Below, piece after piece: positions 13,994 through 22,648 of a stretch of 32,812 nt of DNA. The DNA is taken from NCBI RefSeq assembly GCF_008039875.1, contig NZ_VRUU01000056.1:1-32812 (forward strand), given 5' to 3'. The DNA is from Methylobacterium sp. WL119 (GTDB taxonomy: Bacteria > Pseudomonadota > Alphaproteobacteria > Rhizobiales > Beijerinckiaceae). The notes under the pieces are model-generated. The model worked only from the letters and a program-made list of their open reading frames with translations, was not told where the DNA came from and searched no databases. Both the position numbers and the translations under genes were made by a program. Position 1 is the first letter of the stretch; each line of letters starts with the position of its first letter.

Positions 13994-14881
13994 GTGTCTC
14001 GCCGTCTTCCATCCCTATCCGCGCTTCGTGCCTTCGAGGCAGCGGCTCGCCACGGCAGCTTCAAACAGGCTGCCGAGGAACTCGCCGTGACGCCGACCGC
14101 GGTCAGTCATCAGATCCGGGGGCTCGAAGAGCACGCCGGGCTGGTGTTGTTCGAGCGTCGCACCCGGAAGGTCGTCCTGACGGAGGTCGGCGCGCAGCTT
14201 TACCCCGTGCTGCGCGACGGCTTCGACGCCTTCGCGGATGTGATGGCGAGGCTGACCGGGCGCCGCAGCCGCGCCCAGGTGACGATCTCGGCGACGACCG
14301 CGTTCACGGCACGCTGGCTCATCCCGCGCGTCGCGGCCTTCCGCGCGCTGCACCCGCAGATAGACCTGCAGTTCCAGGCTTCCGACGACGTGGTCGACTT
14401 GGATAAGGCGGGTGTCGATATCGCTATCCGCTACGGTATCGGCCCCTATCCGGGCTACGAAGTCGCTCCCCTGTTCGCCGACCGCTTCGCACCCGTCTTC
14501 AACCCGATCCTAAAGGTCGAGAAGGCTGCCGACGTGATGCAGCGTCCACTGATCGAGTTTCGCTGGCGTCGTCGGCACCCGGACAATCCGACCTGGGCAC
14601 GTTGGTTCGTAGCGGCCGGTCTGACCGAAACGGACGCGATGCAGCTGCTGCGTTTTTCCGAGGAGAGCCACGCCATCCAAGCGGCGGTGGCGGGACAGGG
14701 GATCGTGCTGGCCAGCCTCGCGCTCGTGCGGGATGAGCTTAAGGCAGGCCAGTTGGTTCGATCGGTCGGTCCCTCGATCGAAGGCTTTCGCCACCATCTG
14801 CTGACCCGGAAGGGCGAAGGAAGTCCGGCCGTCGAAGCGGTCGGCGCATGGATGCGATCGGAGGCGGCGGCGATGACGTAG
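13994..14881 (+). CDS. LysR family regulator (GcvA-like)
   Basis: A 295-residue LysR protein of the GcvA-like group. The HTH reads LPSLSALRAFEAAARHGSFK, then AAEELAVTPTAVSHQIRGLE, followed by ERRTRKVVLTEVG. The sensor domain shows VTISATTAFTARWLIPRV, a DIAIRYG motif and GQGIVLASLALV. It starts at GTG 13994; no strong ribosome binding site is seen. It is divergent from the Rid-OYE operon, its likely target, and lies at the right end of the accessory part of the window, 260 bp from hppA. Confidence 0.92.
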   Translation: MSRRLPSLSALRAFEAAARHGSFKQAAEELAVTPTAVSHQIRGLEEHAGLVLFERRTRKVVLTEVGAQLYPVLRDGFDAFADVMARLTGRRSRAQVTISATTAFTARWLIPRVAAFRALHPQIDLQFQASDDVVDLDKAGVDIAIRYGIGPYPGYEVAPLFADRFAPVFNPILKVEKAADVMQRPLIEFRWRRRHPDNPTWARWFVAAGLTETDAMQLLRFSEESHAIQAAVAGQGIVLASLALVRDELKAGQLVRSVGPSIEGFRHHLLTRKGEGSPAVEAVGAWMRSEAAAMT

Positions 14882-15141
14882 GCGAAACGGGCTATTTTTG
14901 AAGACCGTTGCGGATCGGGCCAGGCTTAAGGCGCAACGGGCGCTCTGCCACCGGCGCCTGCGCGTCTGAACACGCTCCAGCAACAGATGCGATCGTCGAG
15001 CTTCGACACCCGCCCCCCTAATCTTTCCCGAACGAACCGCAAAGGGCAGCAGGAATCCCTTCGCGATTCACGCGATACTTGAGGTTGTTTTGGAAGGGAA
15101 CTTTGGTGTCCGAAATCGGATCATTGGTTCCGCTATCAACC

Positions 15142-17289
15142 TCACGCATGCGCCAGGATGGCCAGCAGCAGCAATGCGATGATGTTGGTGATCTTGATCG
15201 CCGGGTTCACCGCGGGGCCGGCGGTGTCCTTGTAGGGGTCGCCGACGGTATCGCCGGTGACGGCCGCCTTGTGCGCGTCCGAGCCCTTGCCGCCGTGATG
15301 GCCGTCCTCGATGTACTTCTTCGCGTTGTCCCAGGCGCCGCCGCCCGAGGTCATCGAGATCGCCACGTAGAGGCCGGTGAGGATAACGCCGAGCAGGCTC
15401 GCGCCGACCGTGGCGAAGGCCTGGGACTTGCCCGCGACGAGCTGGATCGCGAAGAACAGCACGATCGGCATCAGCACCGGCAGCAGCGAGGGCACGATCA
15501 TCTCGCGGATCGCCGCCCGCGTCAGCATGTCGACGGCGCGGCCGTAATCCGGCCGGTCGGTGCCGGCCATGATCCCCGGCTTCTCCCGGAACTGGCGGCG
15601 GACCTCCTCGACCACGGCGCCGGCCGCCCGGCCCACGGCCGTCATCGCCATGCCGGCGAACAGGAACGGGATCAGCCCCCCGATCAGCAGGCCGACGACG
15701 ACGTAGGGGTTGGACAGCGAGAAATCGACCGTGACGCCCTTGAAGAAGCGGTACTGCGTGTCGCTGGCGTTGGCGATGAAGTAGTCGAGGTCCGAGGTGT
15801 AGGCGGCGAACAGCACCAGCGCCCCGAGGCCGGCCGAGCCGATCGCGTAGCCCTTGGTGACCGCCTTGGTGGTGTTGCCGACGGCGTCGAGGGCGTCGGT
15901 GGACTTGCGGACCTCGGAGGGCAGGCCCGCCATCTCGGCGATGCCGCCGGCGTTGTCGGTGACCGGGCCGAAGGCGTCGAGCGCCACGATGAAGCCGGCG
16001 AGCGCCAGCATCGCCGTGACCGCGATGGCGATGCCGAACAGCCCCGCCAGCGCATAGGTGGAGATGATGCCGCCGACGATCACGAGGGCCGGAAGCGCGG
16101 TCGATTCGAGCGAGACCGCGAGGCCCTGGATCACGTTGGTGCCGTGTCCGGTGACCGAGGCGTCGGCGATCGACTTCACCGGGCGGAAGTTCGTTCCGGT
16201 GTAGTACTCGGTGATGACCACGATCAGCGCGGTGATCGCGAGGCCGATCACCGCGCAGCCGAGCAGGCCGCCCGACGTGAAGCTGACGCCGGTGGAGGTG
16301 GTGAAGCGCGTCGCGAAACCGCCGAACAGGGCGAGGTTGACGGCGGCGATGGCCCCGACCGAGAGCACGCCCGCGGTGATCAGGCCCTTGTACAGCGCCC
16401 CCATGATCGACTGGTTCGACCCGAGCCGCACGGCGTAGGTGCCGGCGATCGAGGTGAGGATGCAGGCCGAGCCGATGGCCAGCGGATAGATCATCATCGC
16501 CTCGAGCACGTTGCGGCCCGCGACGTCGACCTGCCCGCCGAAGAAGATCGCCGCGAGCACCATCGTGGCGACGACGGTGACGGCGTAGGTCTCGAACAGG
16601 TCGGCCGCCATGCCGGCGCAATCGCCGACGTTGTCGCCGACGTTGTCGGCGATGGTGGCGGGGTTGCGCGGGTCGTCCTCCGGGATCCCCGCCTCGACCT
16701 TGCCGACGAGGTCGCCGCCGACGTCGGCGCCCTTGGTGAAGATGCCGCCGCCGAGGCGGGCGAAGATCGAGATCAGCGAGGCGCCGAAGCCGAGCGCGAC
16801 GAGCGCGTCGATGACCTCGCGGCTGGCCGGCGGCAGGCCGGCCCCGCGGGTGAGATAGAGGTAGTAGAAGGCGACGCCGAGCAGCGCGAGCCCCGCGACC
16901 AGCATGCCGGTGACGGCGCCCGACTTGAACGCGACCTCGAGGCCGCCGCCGAGCGACGTCGAGGCCGCCTGCGCCGTGCGCACGTTGGCACGCACCGAGA
17001 CGTTCATGCCGATGAAGCCGGCCGCCCCGGACAGGACCGCGCCGATGAGGAAGCCGATGGCGACCTTGATCCCGAGGAAGAAGGCCAAAGCCGCGAACAG
17101 CACGACGCCGACGAGGCCGATGGTGGCGTATTGGCGCTTGAGGTAGGCCTGCGCGCCCTCGGCGATCGCGGCGGCGATCTCCTGCATGCGCTGCGTGCCG
17201 GCGTCCCGTCTCATCACGTCGTTGATCGTCACGATGCCGTAGGCGACGGCGCACAGCCCGCCCAGGATGATCAGCAGCAAAGCGGTCAT
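15142..17289 (-). CDS. hppA: K+-independent H+-translocating membrane pyrophosphatase
   Basis: A 715-residue integral membrane enzyme that hydrolyses cytosolic pyrophosphate and pumps protons. It has many hydrophobic segments and the family motifs: DVGGDLVGKVE at about 189-199, EDDPRNPATIADN followed by VGDNVGDCAG at 204-226, and DAFGPVTDNAGGIAEM at about 438-453. Lys475 in GNTTKA marks the K+-independent, H+-pumping class (K+-dependent enzymes have Ala there). Length is normal for bacteria. The ATG at 17289 (MTALLLIILGG) follows AAGGGACGGG; an open frame further upstream adds a hydrophilic part not seen in the family. It stands alone, facing left toward the accessory island. Confidence 0.97.
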   Translation of the reverse strand: MTALLLIILGGLCAVAYGIVTINDVMRRDAGTQRMQEIAAAIAEGAQAYLKRQYATIGLVGVVLFAALAFFLGIKVAIGFLIGAVLSGAAGFIGMNVSVRANVRTAQAASTSLGGGLEVAFKSGAVTGMLVAGLALLGVAFYYLYLTRGAGLPPASREVIDALVALGFGASLISIFARLGGGIFTKGADVGGDLVGKVEAGIPEDDPRNPATIADNVGDNVGDCAGMAADLFETYAVTVVATMVLAAIFFGGQVDVAGRNVLEAMMIYPLAIGSACILTSIAGTYAVRLGSNQSIMGALYKGLITAGVLSVGAIAAVNLALFGGFATRFTTSTGVSFTSGGLLGCAVIGLAITALIVVITEYYTGTNFRPVKSIADASVTGHGTNVIQGLAVSLESTALPALVIVGGIISTYALAGLFGIAIAVTAMLALAGFIVALDAFGPVTDNAGGIAEMAGLPSEVRKSTDALDAVGNTTKAVTKGYAIGSAGLGALVLFAAYTSDLDYFIANASDTQYRFFKGVTVDFSLSNPYVVVGLLIGGLIPFLFAGMAMTAVGRAAGAVVEEVRRQFREKPGIMAGTDRPDYGRAVDMLTRAAIREMIVPSLLPVLMPIVLFFAIQLVAGKSQAFATVGASLLGVILTGLYVAISMTSGGGAWDNAKKYIEDGHHGGKGSDAHKAAVTGDTVGDPYKDTAGPAVNPAIKITNIIALLLLAILAHA

Positions 17290-17636
17290 GCACCCGTCCC
17301 TTGTTCTCGTGATGCCTGGCGTCGGCTTGATGTTGTCGAGCTTGGCCCTTGGGCCCGGACGAACGGCTCGGATTCGGCATTCCTTCCCAGAAGTGCGAGA
17401 CTTGATTGCCAAACTTCGCGGTCGAGCGCAAACGCCACTTTTGTATTTCGACACGAGATCTTGCTGCAACGCAGCAATGAGCATTGAATTCTGATTTGCG
17501 GCCTGCCCGCTCATCGTTGGCCGGGTTTTGCGCGTGGTCCGATCCGGACCCCGCGACGCGCGGCGGGATGCACGTTTACCGGCCGTTAACCATGACGAAC
17601 ACTACCTTCGGTTGCATCAACGAAGGGTGCTCGACG
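17290..17636. promoter_or_regulatory. Divergent promoter region between hppA and a small gene
   Basis: This 347-bp stretch has no gene. It contains a perfect 17-bp palindrome TTGCTGC-AAC-GCAGCAA (17461-17477). On the minus strand its right half overlaps a possible -35 (TTGCAG) with an AT-rich ATACAA about 17 bp downstream, so it may control hppA. Nearer the rightward gene lies a CtrA-like box (listed separately). Confidence 0.4.
17575..17591 (+). promoter_or_regulatory. CtrA-like binding box
   Basis: TTTA-N7-TTAACC matches the alphaproteobacterial CtrA consensus TTAA-N7-TTAACC except for one base in the first half. It is centred about 54 bp upstream of the start chosen at 17637, a place that suits promoter control of that gene. 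Confidence 0.45.
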
Positions 17637-18044
17637 ATGAGTGGCGATCAGGTGGCGAAGCTCGCAGCGACGATCGAGGTGCTGACGAACGCGGTGCAGT
17701 CTCTGGTGGCGGAACGCGTCAGCATGCAGCCGCCGTCCGTGCACGGCGCGCTGCTTCAGGTCCTCCAGCGCTCGCTCTCCGCCCCGGCGGAGCGGGACGA
17801 TGCGCATCCCGGCGGCACGGCGGTGCAGCGGGCCGACCTCGCCCATTGGACGCCGGTCATCGCCGCCACCCTGATCGACGACGTCCGGCGCCAGCTCGGC
17901 CGCGAGCCCGAGGGCTCGCCGCACGACGCGGCGCCTCAGGTTCGGACGGTCTCCGAGACCTTCTCAGAAATGGCTGAACGCGCCCGCCGCGAAAACGCGC
18001 GTGGCTCCGTCGACACCCTGAAAGCCGGGCCGTCCGCTGCCTGA
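17637..18044 (+). CDS. Small hypothetical protein, tail overlaps thiL
   Basis: A 135-residue protein I do not recognise. It begins MSGDQVAKLAATIEVLTNAV, an amphipathic helix, and has a Pro/Ser-rich middle, a second helix TPVIAATLIDDVRRQLG and a helical basic end (SETFSEMAERARRENARG). No signal peptide or membrane segment is seen. The start at 17637 has AAGGGTG ten bases upstream; an ATG at 17592 lacks a ribosome binding site and would fall right at the CtrA-like box. Its last 81 bases overlap the end of thiL on the other strand. A regulatory role through the CtrA-like box is inference only. Confidence 0.65.
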   Translation: MSGDQVAKLAATIEVLTNAVQSLVAERVSMQPPSVHGALLQVLQRSLSAPAERDDAHPGGTAVQRADLAHWTPVIAATLIDDVRRQLGREPEGSPHDAAPQVRTVSETFSEMAERARRENARGSVDTLKAGPSAA

Positions 18045-18959
18045 GGCGACGGTGCCGAGGACCGCGACCGGCACGCCCGCGAGCGAGGCCGCCTGGCGGA
18101 ACGCGTCGAGGTCGTCGGGCGCCACGGTGCAGAGGATCTCGTAATCGTCGCCGCCGGTGACGGCGACGTCGAGCAGGTCGGGCCTCCCATCGACGACGCG
18201 GGCGGCGGCTTGCGAGAGCGGGACCGTCGCGGTGTCGATCGTCGCCGTCGCGCCGGCACCGGCCAGCATCTTGGCGAGGTCGCCGGCGAGCCCGTCGGAC
18301 ACGTCCATCGCCGAGGTCGCGAAGCGCAGCACCGCGTCGGCGAGGGCCAGCCGCGGCCGCGGGTGCAGGTAGCGGTCGGCCAGATGGCTGCGCGATGCGC
18401 CATCGAGCGCCCGGACCCATTCGGCATCCGGCTCGAGCCGCATCCGCAGGCCGAGCGCCGCGTCGCCGATGGTGCCGCTGACGCAGATCCGGTCGCCGAC
18501 CCGCGCCGTGGTACGGCGCACGATGCGCCCCGCGGGGACTTCGCCGATCGCGGTGACGCCGATCAGCGCAGGACCGCCCGACCGCACCGTATCGCCGCCG
18601 AGCAGCGGGCAGCCGGACGCCCGGCTCGCCTGCCCGAGCCCTTCGGCGAAGGCGGCGAGCCACGCCTCGGTCCAGTCCGCCGGCAAAGCCAGCGTGAGCA
18701 GGAAGCCGCGCGGCGCGGCGCCCTTGGCGGCGATGTCGGAGAGGTTCACCCCGAGCGCCTTGCGCGCGAGCGAGCCGGGCGGGTCGTCGGGAAAGTAGTG
18801 GACGCCGGAGACGATCGCGTCGGCGGTGAGCACGAGGTCGTGGCCGGGGCTCGGCGCGAGGCTCGCCGCATCGTCGCGCAGGCCGTCGGCGCCGGGGCCG
18901 GCGAGCGGCGCGAAGTAGCGCGCGATCAGCGCATCCTCGGTCGGGCGCGATGCGCTCAC
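17964..18959 (-). CDS. thiL: Thiamine-monophosphate kinase
   Basis: A 331-residue ATP-dependent kinase that makes thiamine diphosphate from thiamine monophosphate. Typical parts are: the acidic metal-binding GLRDDAASL near the N-terminus, TADAIVSGVHYF, ALGVNLSDIAAKGA, LLGGDTVRS, a second DVSDGLAGDLAKM, and VTGGDDYEILCTV. It starts at GTG 18959, seven bases after the nusB stop, and is the last gene of the ribH-nusB-thiL operon, an order common in alphaproteobacteria. Its final ~27 codons overlap the convergent small gene. Confidence 0.96.
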   Translation of the reverse strand: MSASRPTEDALIARYFAPLAGPGADGLRDDAASLAPSPGHDLVLTADAIVSGVHYFPDDPPGSLARKALGVNLSDIAAKGAAPRGFLLTLALPADWTEAWLAAFAEGLGQASRASGCPLLGGDTVRSGGPALIGVTAIGEVPAGRIVRRTTARVGDRICVSGTIGDAALGLRMRLEPDAEWVRALDGASRSHLADRYLHPRPRLALADAVLRFATSAMDVSDGLAGDLAKMLAGAGATATIDTATVPLSQAAARVVDGRPDLLDVAVTGGDDYEILCTVAPDDLDAFRQAASLAGVPVAVLGTVASGSGRPGFQGVDGATRVFAAGAFSHF

Positions 18960-18966
18960 CGGACGC

Positions 18967-19437
18967 TCACCCCTGCTTGGCGCCGGCCAGTTCCGCCGCG
19001 CGGGTCTGGCGCGCGACCTTGTCGAGGACGGCGTTGACCATGCCCGGCTCGTCGCCGGTGTAGAAGCTGTGGGCGACGTCGACGTATTCCGAGATGGCGG
19101 CGCGGGCCGGAACGTCGCGGCGGAACATCAGCTCGTAGGTGCCGGCGCGCAGGATGGCGCGCAGCACCACCTCGATGCGCTTGAGCGGCCAGCCCTGGCT
19201 CAGCGCCTGGTCGATCTGCGGATCGATCGCGCGCTGCTCCTCCACCACGCCGCGCAGCAGGTCGCGGAAGAAGGCCGGCTCGGCCGCCGGGTGCAGCACG
19301 CCGTCGATCTCCTTGCCGAGCCAGAAGGTCTCGAACTCGGCCAGCGCGTCGAGCACGCCCTTGCCGGAGATCTCCATGTCGTAGAGCGCCTGCACCACGG
19401 AGAGCCGGGCGCCGCTGCGCGGATTGATCTTGGTCAT
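18967..19437 (-). CDS. nusB: Transcription antitermination protein NusB
   Basis: A 156-residue all-helical RNA-binding protein that acts with NusE in rRNA antitermination. It begins with the basic RSGARLSVVQALYDME segment, followed by FFRDLLRGVVEE, WPLKRIEVVLRAILRAGTYE, and the conserved PARAAISEYVDVAHSFY, ending in MVNAVLDKVARQ. Length is normal for alphaproteobacteria. The ATG at 19437 lies 13 bases after the ribH stop; thiL starts seven bases after its own stop. Confidence 0.96.
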   Translation of the reverse strand: MTKINPRSGARLSVVQALYDMEISGKGVLDALAEFETFWLGKEIDGVLHPAAEPAFFRDLLRGVVEEQRAIDPQIDQALSQGWPLKRIEVVLRAILRAGTYELMFRRDVPARAAISEYVDVAHSFYTGDEPGMVNAVLDKVARQTRAAELAGAKQG

Positions 19438-19450
19438 GATCGTCAGGCTC

Positions 19451-19939
19451 TCATGCAGCGGCGGCCGCGCGCTTGAGCGCCAGCACCGCGAGTGCCGCCT
19501 CGGCCGCGCCGCCGCCCTTGTTCATCTCGGAGACGCGGGCACGGGCCTGGGCCTGAGCCTCGTTCTCCACCGTCAGGATGCCGTTGCCGAGCGGCAGGCG
19601 CAGGTCGACGGACAGGTCCATCAGCGCGCGCGCGCTCTCGCCGGCGACGATGTCGTAATGCCCGGTCTCGCCGCGGATGACGCAGCCCAGAGCCACCACG
19701 GCCTCGTAGGGCGTGCCGGCCGTCTCGGCTGCTGCGAGCAGGATCGCCACCGTCGCCGGAATCTCGAGCGCGCCCGGCACCGTCACGACCGTCGCCTCGG
19801 CCTCGGCCGCCGCGATGGCGGCGCGGGCGCCTTCGAGCAGGTCGTCGGACAGGCCGTCGTAGAAGCGCGCCTCGACCACGAGGACCCGGGCGCCGGGCGT
19901 TTTCGGGGACGCGGGCGCGTCCTTGCGTTCGATGTACAT
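19451..19939 (-). CDS. ribH: 6,7-dimethyl-8-ribityllumazine synthase
   Basis: A 162-residue enzyme that condenses the ribityl-pyrimidinedione with dihydroxybutanone phosphate in the penultimate step of riboflavin synthesis. Visible are: VLVVEARFYDGLSDDLLEGA, VPGALEIPATVAILL, ALGCVIRGETGHYDIVAGES with the active-site His, and LGNGILTVENEAQAQAR. The ATG at 19939 begins the alignable part; an open frame continues to 20017 with low-complexity basic residues and is not used. It is the first gene of the ribH-nusB-thiL operon, divergent from the ABC importer operon. I see no FMN riboswitch upstream. Confidence 0.96.
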   Translation of the reverse strand: MYIERKDAPASPKTPGARVLVVEARFYDGLSDDLLEGARAAIAAAEAEATVVTVPGALEIPATVAILLAAAETAGTPYEAVVALGCVIRGETGHYDIVAGESARALMDLSVDLRLPLGNGILTVENEAQAQARARVSEMNKGGGAAEAALAVLALKRAAAAA

Positions 19940-20266
19940 GGGACTCGTGGGACTCCGGCGGACCCGCCGCGCGGGCGGCGGGCGCTGACCGACGCGCCGT
20001 CTCCGGCCGTCTCGCATCCAGGGTGTTCGGGGCAGCGAGGGTTAGACCGAAGCGGCCGCCGCCACAAGCGCGCCCGCACGGGGCCGCCTGCGGGCAGGGC
20101 ATCGCTTCCATGCGCCCGGGTCCATGCGCCGAGTGCATATGCCCGATTCTCCGGGCCCGAGCGCGACGCGGCAGGCGGCGCATCGTTTTCCCGGCATCGG
20201 CGTGGGCGGGATGGCCCGCGGCTTGCTCCCCGGTTTCGCCGCAGGGGTGCCGGGCGAAGGAACCGC
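19940..20266. other. 327-bp divergent region between ribH and the ABC operon
   Basis: No gene is seen. It should hold the promoters for the leftward ribH-nusB-thiL operon and the rightward ABC importer operon, but I find no convincing -35/-10 pair, riboswitch or palindrome. AAGGA six bases before 20267 is the ribosome binding site of the ATPase gene. Confidence 0.4.
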
Positions 20267-21250
20267 ATGAACGTCGAGCTGATCGGGCTGACCAAGCGCT
20301 ACGGCGCCACCCTCGCCGTCGATGCGATCGACCTGAAAATCCCGTCGGGCGCCTATTGCTGCCTGCTCGGCCCGTCGGGCTGCGGCAAGACCACGACGCT
20401 GCGGATGATCGGCGGCCACGAGGCGGTCAGCGCCGGCGAGGTCGTGATCGGCCCGCGTGCCGTCGGTGACGCGCCGCCCGCGGAGCGCGGCACGGCGATG
20501 ATGTTCCAGAGCTACGCGCTGTTCCCGCACCTGACCTGCCGGGACAACGTCGCGTTCTCGCTCAGGATGCGCGGCGTCGCGAAGGCCGAGCGCCGCGCCA
20601 AGGCCGACGCGATGCTCGACCTCGTGCAGATGGGGCACCTCGCCGACCGGCTTCCGGCGCAGCTCTCGGGCGGGCAGCAGCAGCGCGTGGCGCTCGCCCG
20701 CGCGCTGGTCACCGGACCGAAGGTGCTGCTCCTCGACGAGCCGCTTTCGGCCCTCGACCCGTTCCTCCGGGTGCGGATGCGGGTGGAGCTCAAGCGCATC
20801 CAGGCCGAGCTCGGCCTCACCTTCATCCACGTCACCCACAGCCAGGAGGAGGCGATGGCGCTCTCCGACCTCGTCGTGGTGATGAACGGCGGCAAGATCG
20901 AGCAGGCCGGCGACCCGCGCACGGTGTTCGAGCGGCCGGCCTCGGCCTTCGTCGCCCGCTTCATCGGCGGCCACAATGTCATCGCCCTGCCCGAGGGCAA
21001 GGTCGCGGTGCGCGCCGACCGGATGCGGCTCGGGGCCGAGGCCGGCGATGGCGCCGTGCAGGCCCGCGTCCTCGCGGTCGAGTACCAGGGCGCCAGCGTG
21101 CAGGTGGCGCTCGAGGCGGACGGGATGACCGAGCCGGGCGGGCTGAGCGCGGTCGTCGACGACGCGACCTTCGCCGGCCGCCCGCTGGCGCCGGGCGACC
21201 GCGTGGCGCTCGGCTGGGACCCCGCCGCCGCGCACCGCCTCGACGCCTGA
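20267..21250 (+). CDS. ABC importer ATPase, PotA-like
   Basis: A 327-residue ATP-binding subunit of the spermidine/putrescine (PotA) and Fe3+ type. Walker A GPSGCGKTT is at residues 35-43, the Q-loop is MMFQSYALFPHL, the signature is LSGGQQQR, Walker B is VLLLDEPLSALD, and the H-loop is HVTHSQEEAM. The C-terminal ~90 residues form an OB-type (TOBE) domain. It powers the two permeases encoded at 22761 and 23722. It is first in the operon and starts at ATG 20267 with AAGGA. The substrate is set by the binding protein; a polyamine-like ligand is likely but not shown. Confidence 0.93.
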   Translation: MNVELIGLTKRYGATLAVDAIDLKIPSGAYCCLLGPSGCGKTTTLRMIGGHEAVSAGEVVIGPRAVGDAPPAERGTAMMFQSYALFPHLTCRDNVAFSLRMRGVAKAERRAKADAMLDLVQMGHLADRLPAQLSGGQQQRVALARALVTGPKVLLLDEPLSALDPFLRVRMRVELKRIQAELGLTFIHVTHSQEEAMALSDLVVVMNGGKIEQAGDPRTVFERPASAFVARFIGGHNVIALPEGKVAVRADRMRLGAEAGDGAVQARVLAVEYQGASVQVALEADGMTEPGGLSAVVDDATFAGRPLAPGDRVALGWDPAAAHRLDA

Positions 21251-21283
21251 GGCGACCGGCATCAAGAAAAGAAAGGGACGACG

Positions 21284-22549
21284 ATGACCAACGGCATCAG
21301 ATTCACGCGGCGCACGCTGCTCCAGGGAGCCGGCACCGCCCTCGCGGCCGGGCCGATCACCGGATTTCCCGCCGTCCACGCGGCCGAGCCGGTGACGCTG
21401 CGCTACCTCGGCACCGCCGTGAACCAGTCCGGCGACATCGCCCGGAAGGTGAAGGAGGATCTCGGGATCACGATCGAGTACATCCCGGTCGTCACCGACG
21501 AGGTGACGAAGCGCGCGGTGACGCAGCCGAACTCCTTCGACCTGATCGACACCGAGTTCTTCAGCCTGAAGAAGATCGTCCCCTCGGGCAACATCCTCGG
21601 TATGGATGCGCGCCGGATCAAGAACGCCGACAAGATCACCCCGATCTTCACCAAGGGCGAGATCGCCGGTAAGGCGATCGGCGACCAGGGCACCGCGCCG
21701 AAGAAGGTGTTCTACCTCGAAGGCCAGACGGGCAAGACCTTCGCGTCGTCGCCGACCGAGTGGATCACCCTGATCCCGACGACCTACAACGCCGACACGC
21801 TCGGCATCCGCCCGGACCTGATCAAGCGCCCGATCACCAGCTGGAAGGAGCTGCTGAACCCGGAGTTCAAGGGCCGCGCCTCGATTCTCAACATCCCCTC
21901 CATCGGCATCATGGACGCGGCGATGGTGGTGGAGGCCACCGGCGACTACACCTACGCCGACAAGGGCAACATGACGAAGGCGGAGATCGACCGCACGATC
22001 AAGCTGCTGATCGAGGCCAAGCGCGCCGGCCAGTTCCGCGCCTTCTGGCAGGACTTCAACGAATCCGTGAACCTGATGGCGTCCGGCGAGACGGTGATCC
22101 AGTCGATGTGGTCGCCCGCCGTCACCAAGGTGCGCACGCAGGGGGTCGCCTGCACCTATCAGCCGCTGAAGGAAGGCTACCGCGCCTGGGCCACGGGCTT
22201 CGGCCTGCCGAAGACGCTGACCGGCCGCAAGCTCGACGCGGCCTACGACTTCGTCAACTGGTTCCTCTCCGGCTGGGCCGGCGCCTACCTCAACCGCCAG
22301 GGCTACTATTCCGCCGTGCCCGAGACCGCCAAGACCCAGATGGAGCCCTACGAGTGGGCCTACTGGATGGAGGGCAAGTCCGCCGAGAAGGACATCCACG
22401 GCCCCGACGGCGGCCTGCTCGAGAAGGCCGGCGCCACCCGCGACGGCGGCTCCTTCGAGGCCCGCATGGGCGCGGTCGCCTGCTGGAACGCGGTCATGGA
22501 CGAGAACACCTACATGGTCCGCAAGTGGAACGAGTTCATCGCGGCGTGA
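21284..22549 (+). CDS. ABC importer substrate-binding protein, PotD-like, Tat-exported
   Basis: A 421-residue periplasmic binding protein with a twin-arginine signal FTRRTLLQGAGTALAAG and a likely cleavage after AVHA. The mature part follows the extracellular solute-binding family 1 / PotD pattern: TLRYLGTAVNQSGDIARKVK, LIPTTYNADTLGI, ITSWKELLNPEFKGRASIL, then the second lobe YAYDFVNWFLSGWAGA-like region around residue 325. It captures the ligand for the importer; which polyamine or other ligand cannot be told. GAAAGGGACGACG precedes the ATG, 33 bases after the ATPase stop. The operon is in the order ATPase, binding protein, permease, permease. Confidence 0.92.
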   Translation: MTNGIRFTRRTLLQGAGTALAAGPITGFPAVHAAEPVTLRYLGTAVNQSGDIARKVKEDLGITIEYIPVVTDEVTKRAVTQPNSFDLIDTEFFSLKKIVPSGNILGMDARRIKNADKITPIFTKGEIAGKAIGDQGTAPKKVFYLEGQTGKTFASSPTEWITLIPTTYNADTLGIRPDLIKRPITSWKELLNPEFKGRASILNIPSIGIMDAAMVVEATGDYTYADKGNMTKAEIDRTIKLLIEAKRAGQFRAFWQDFNESVNLMASGETVIQSMWSPAVTKVRTQGVACTYQPLKEGYRAWATGFGLPKTLTGRKLDAAYDFVNWFLSGWAGAYLNRQGYYSAVPETAKTQMEPYEWAYWMEGKSAEKDIHGPDGGLLEKAGATRDGGSFEARMGAVACWNAVMDENTYMVRKWNEFIAA

Positions 22550-22648
22550 GGACGATGGCTGCGCCGCGCCCTTCGTTCGCCGAGGCCATGGTGCTCACGC
22601 ACTTCGGCATGTCGTCTATGCACGGATCGTTCGAAGCACCGCCCTGCC

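Noticed and set aside
15061..15075. Small hairpin TCGCG-ATTCA-CGCGA downstream of hppA
   Set aside because: Only five base pairs, no T-run, 67 bp past the stop; too weak to call a terminator.
15079..17487. Very long open frame antisense to hppA (about 800 codons)
   Set aside because: It is the mirror of a GC-rich gene; the protein is Asp/Gly/Arg/Glu-rich low-complexity sequence with no domain, while hppA on the other strand is unmistakable.
19940..20266. Possible FMN riboswitch upstream of ribH
   Set aside because: None of the conserved RFN-element stretches could be found on the minus strand.
20042..22399. Long open frame antisense to the ABC ATPase and binding-protein genes
   Set aside because: Low-complexity His/Asp/Gly/Arg-rich translation, explained as a shadow of two well-supported genes.
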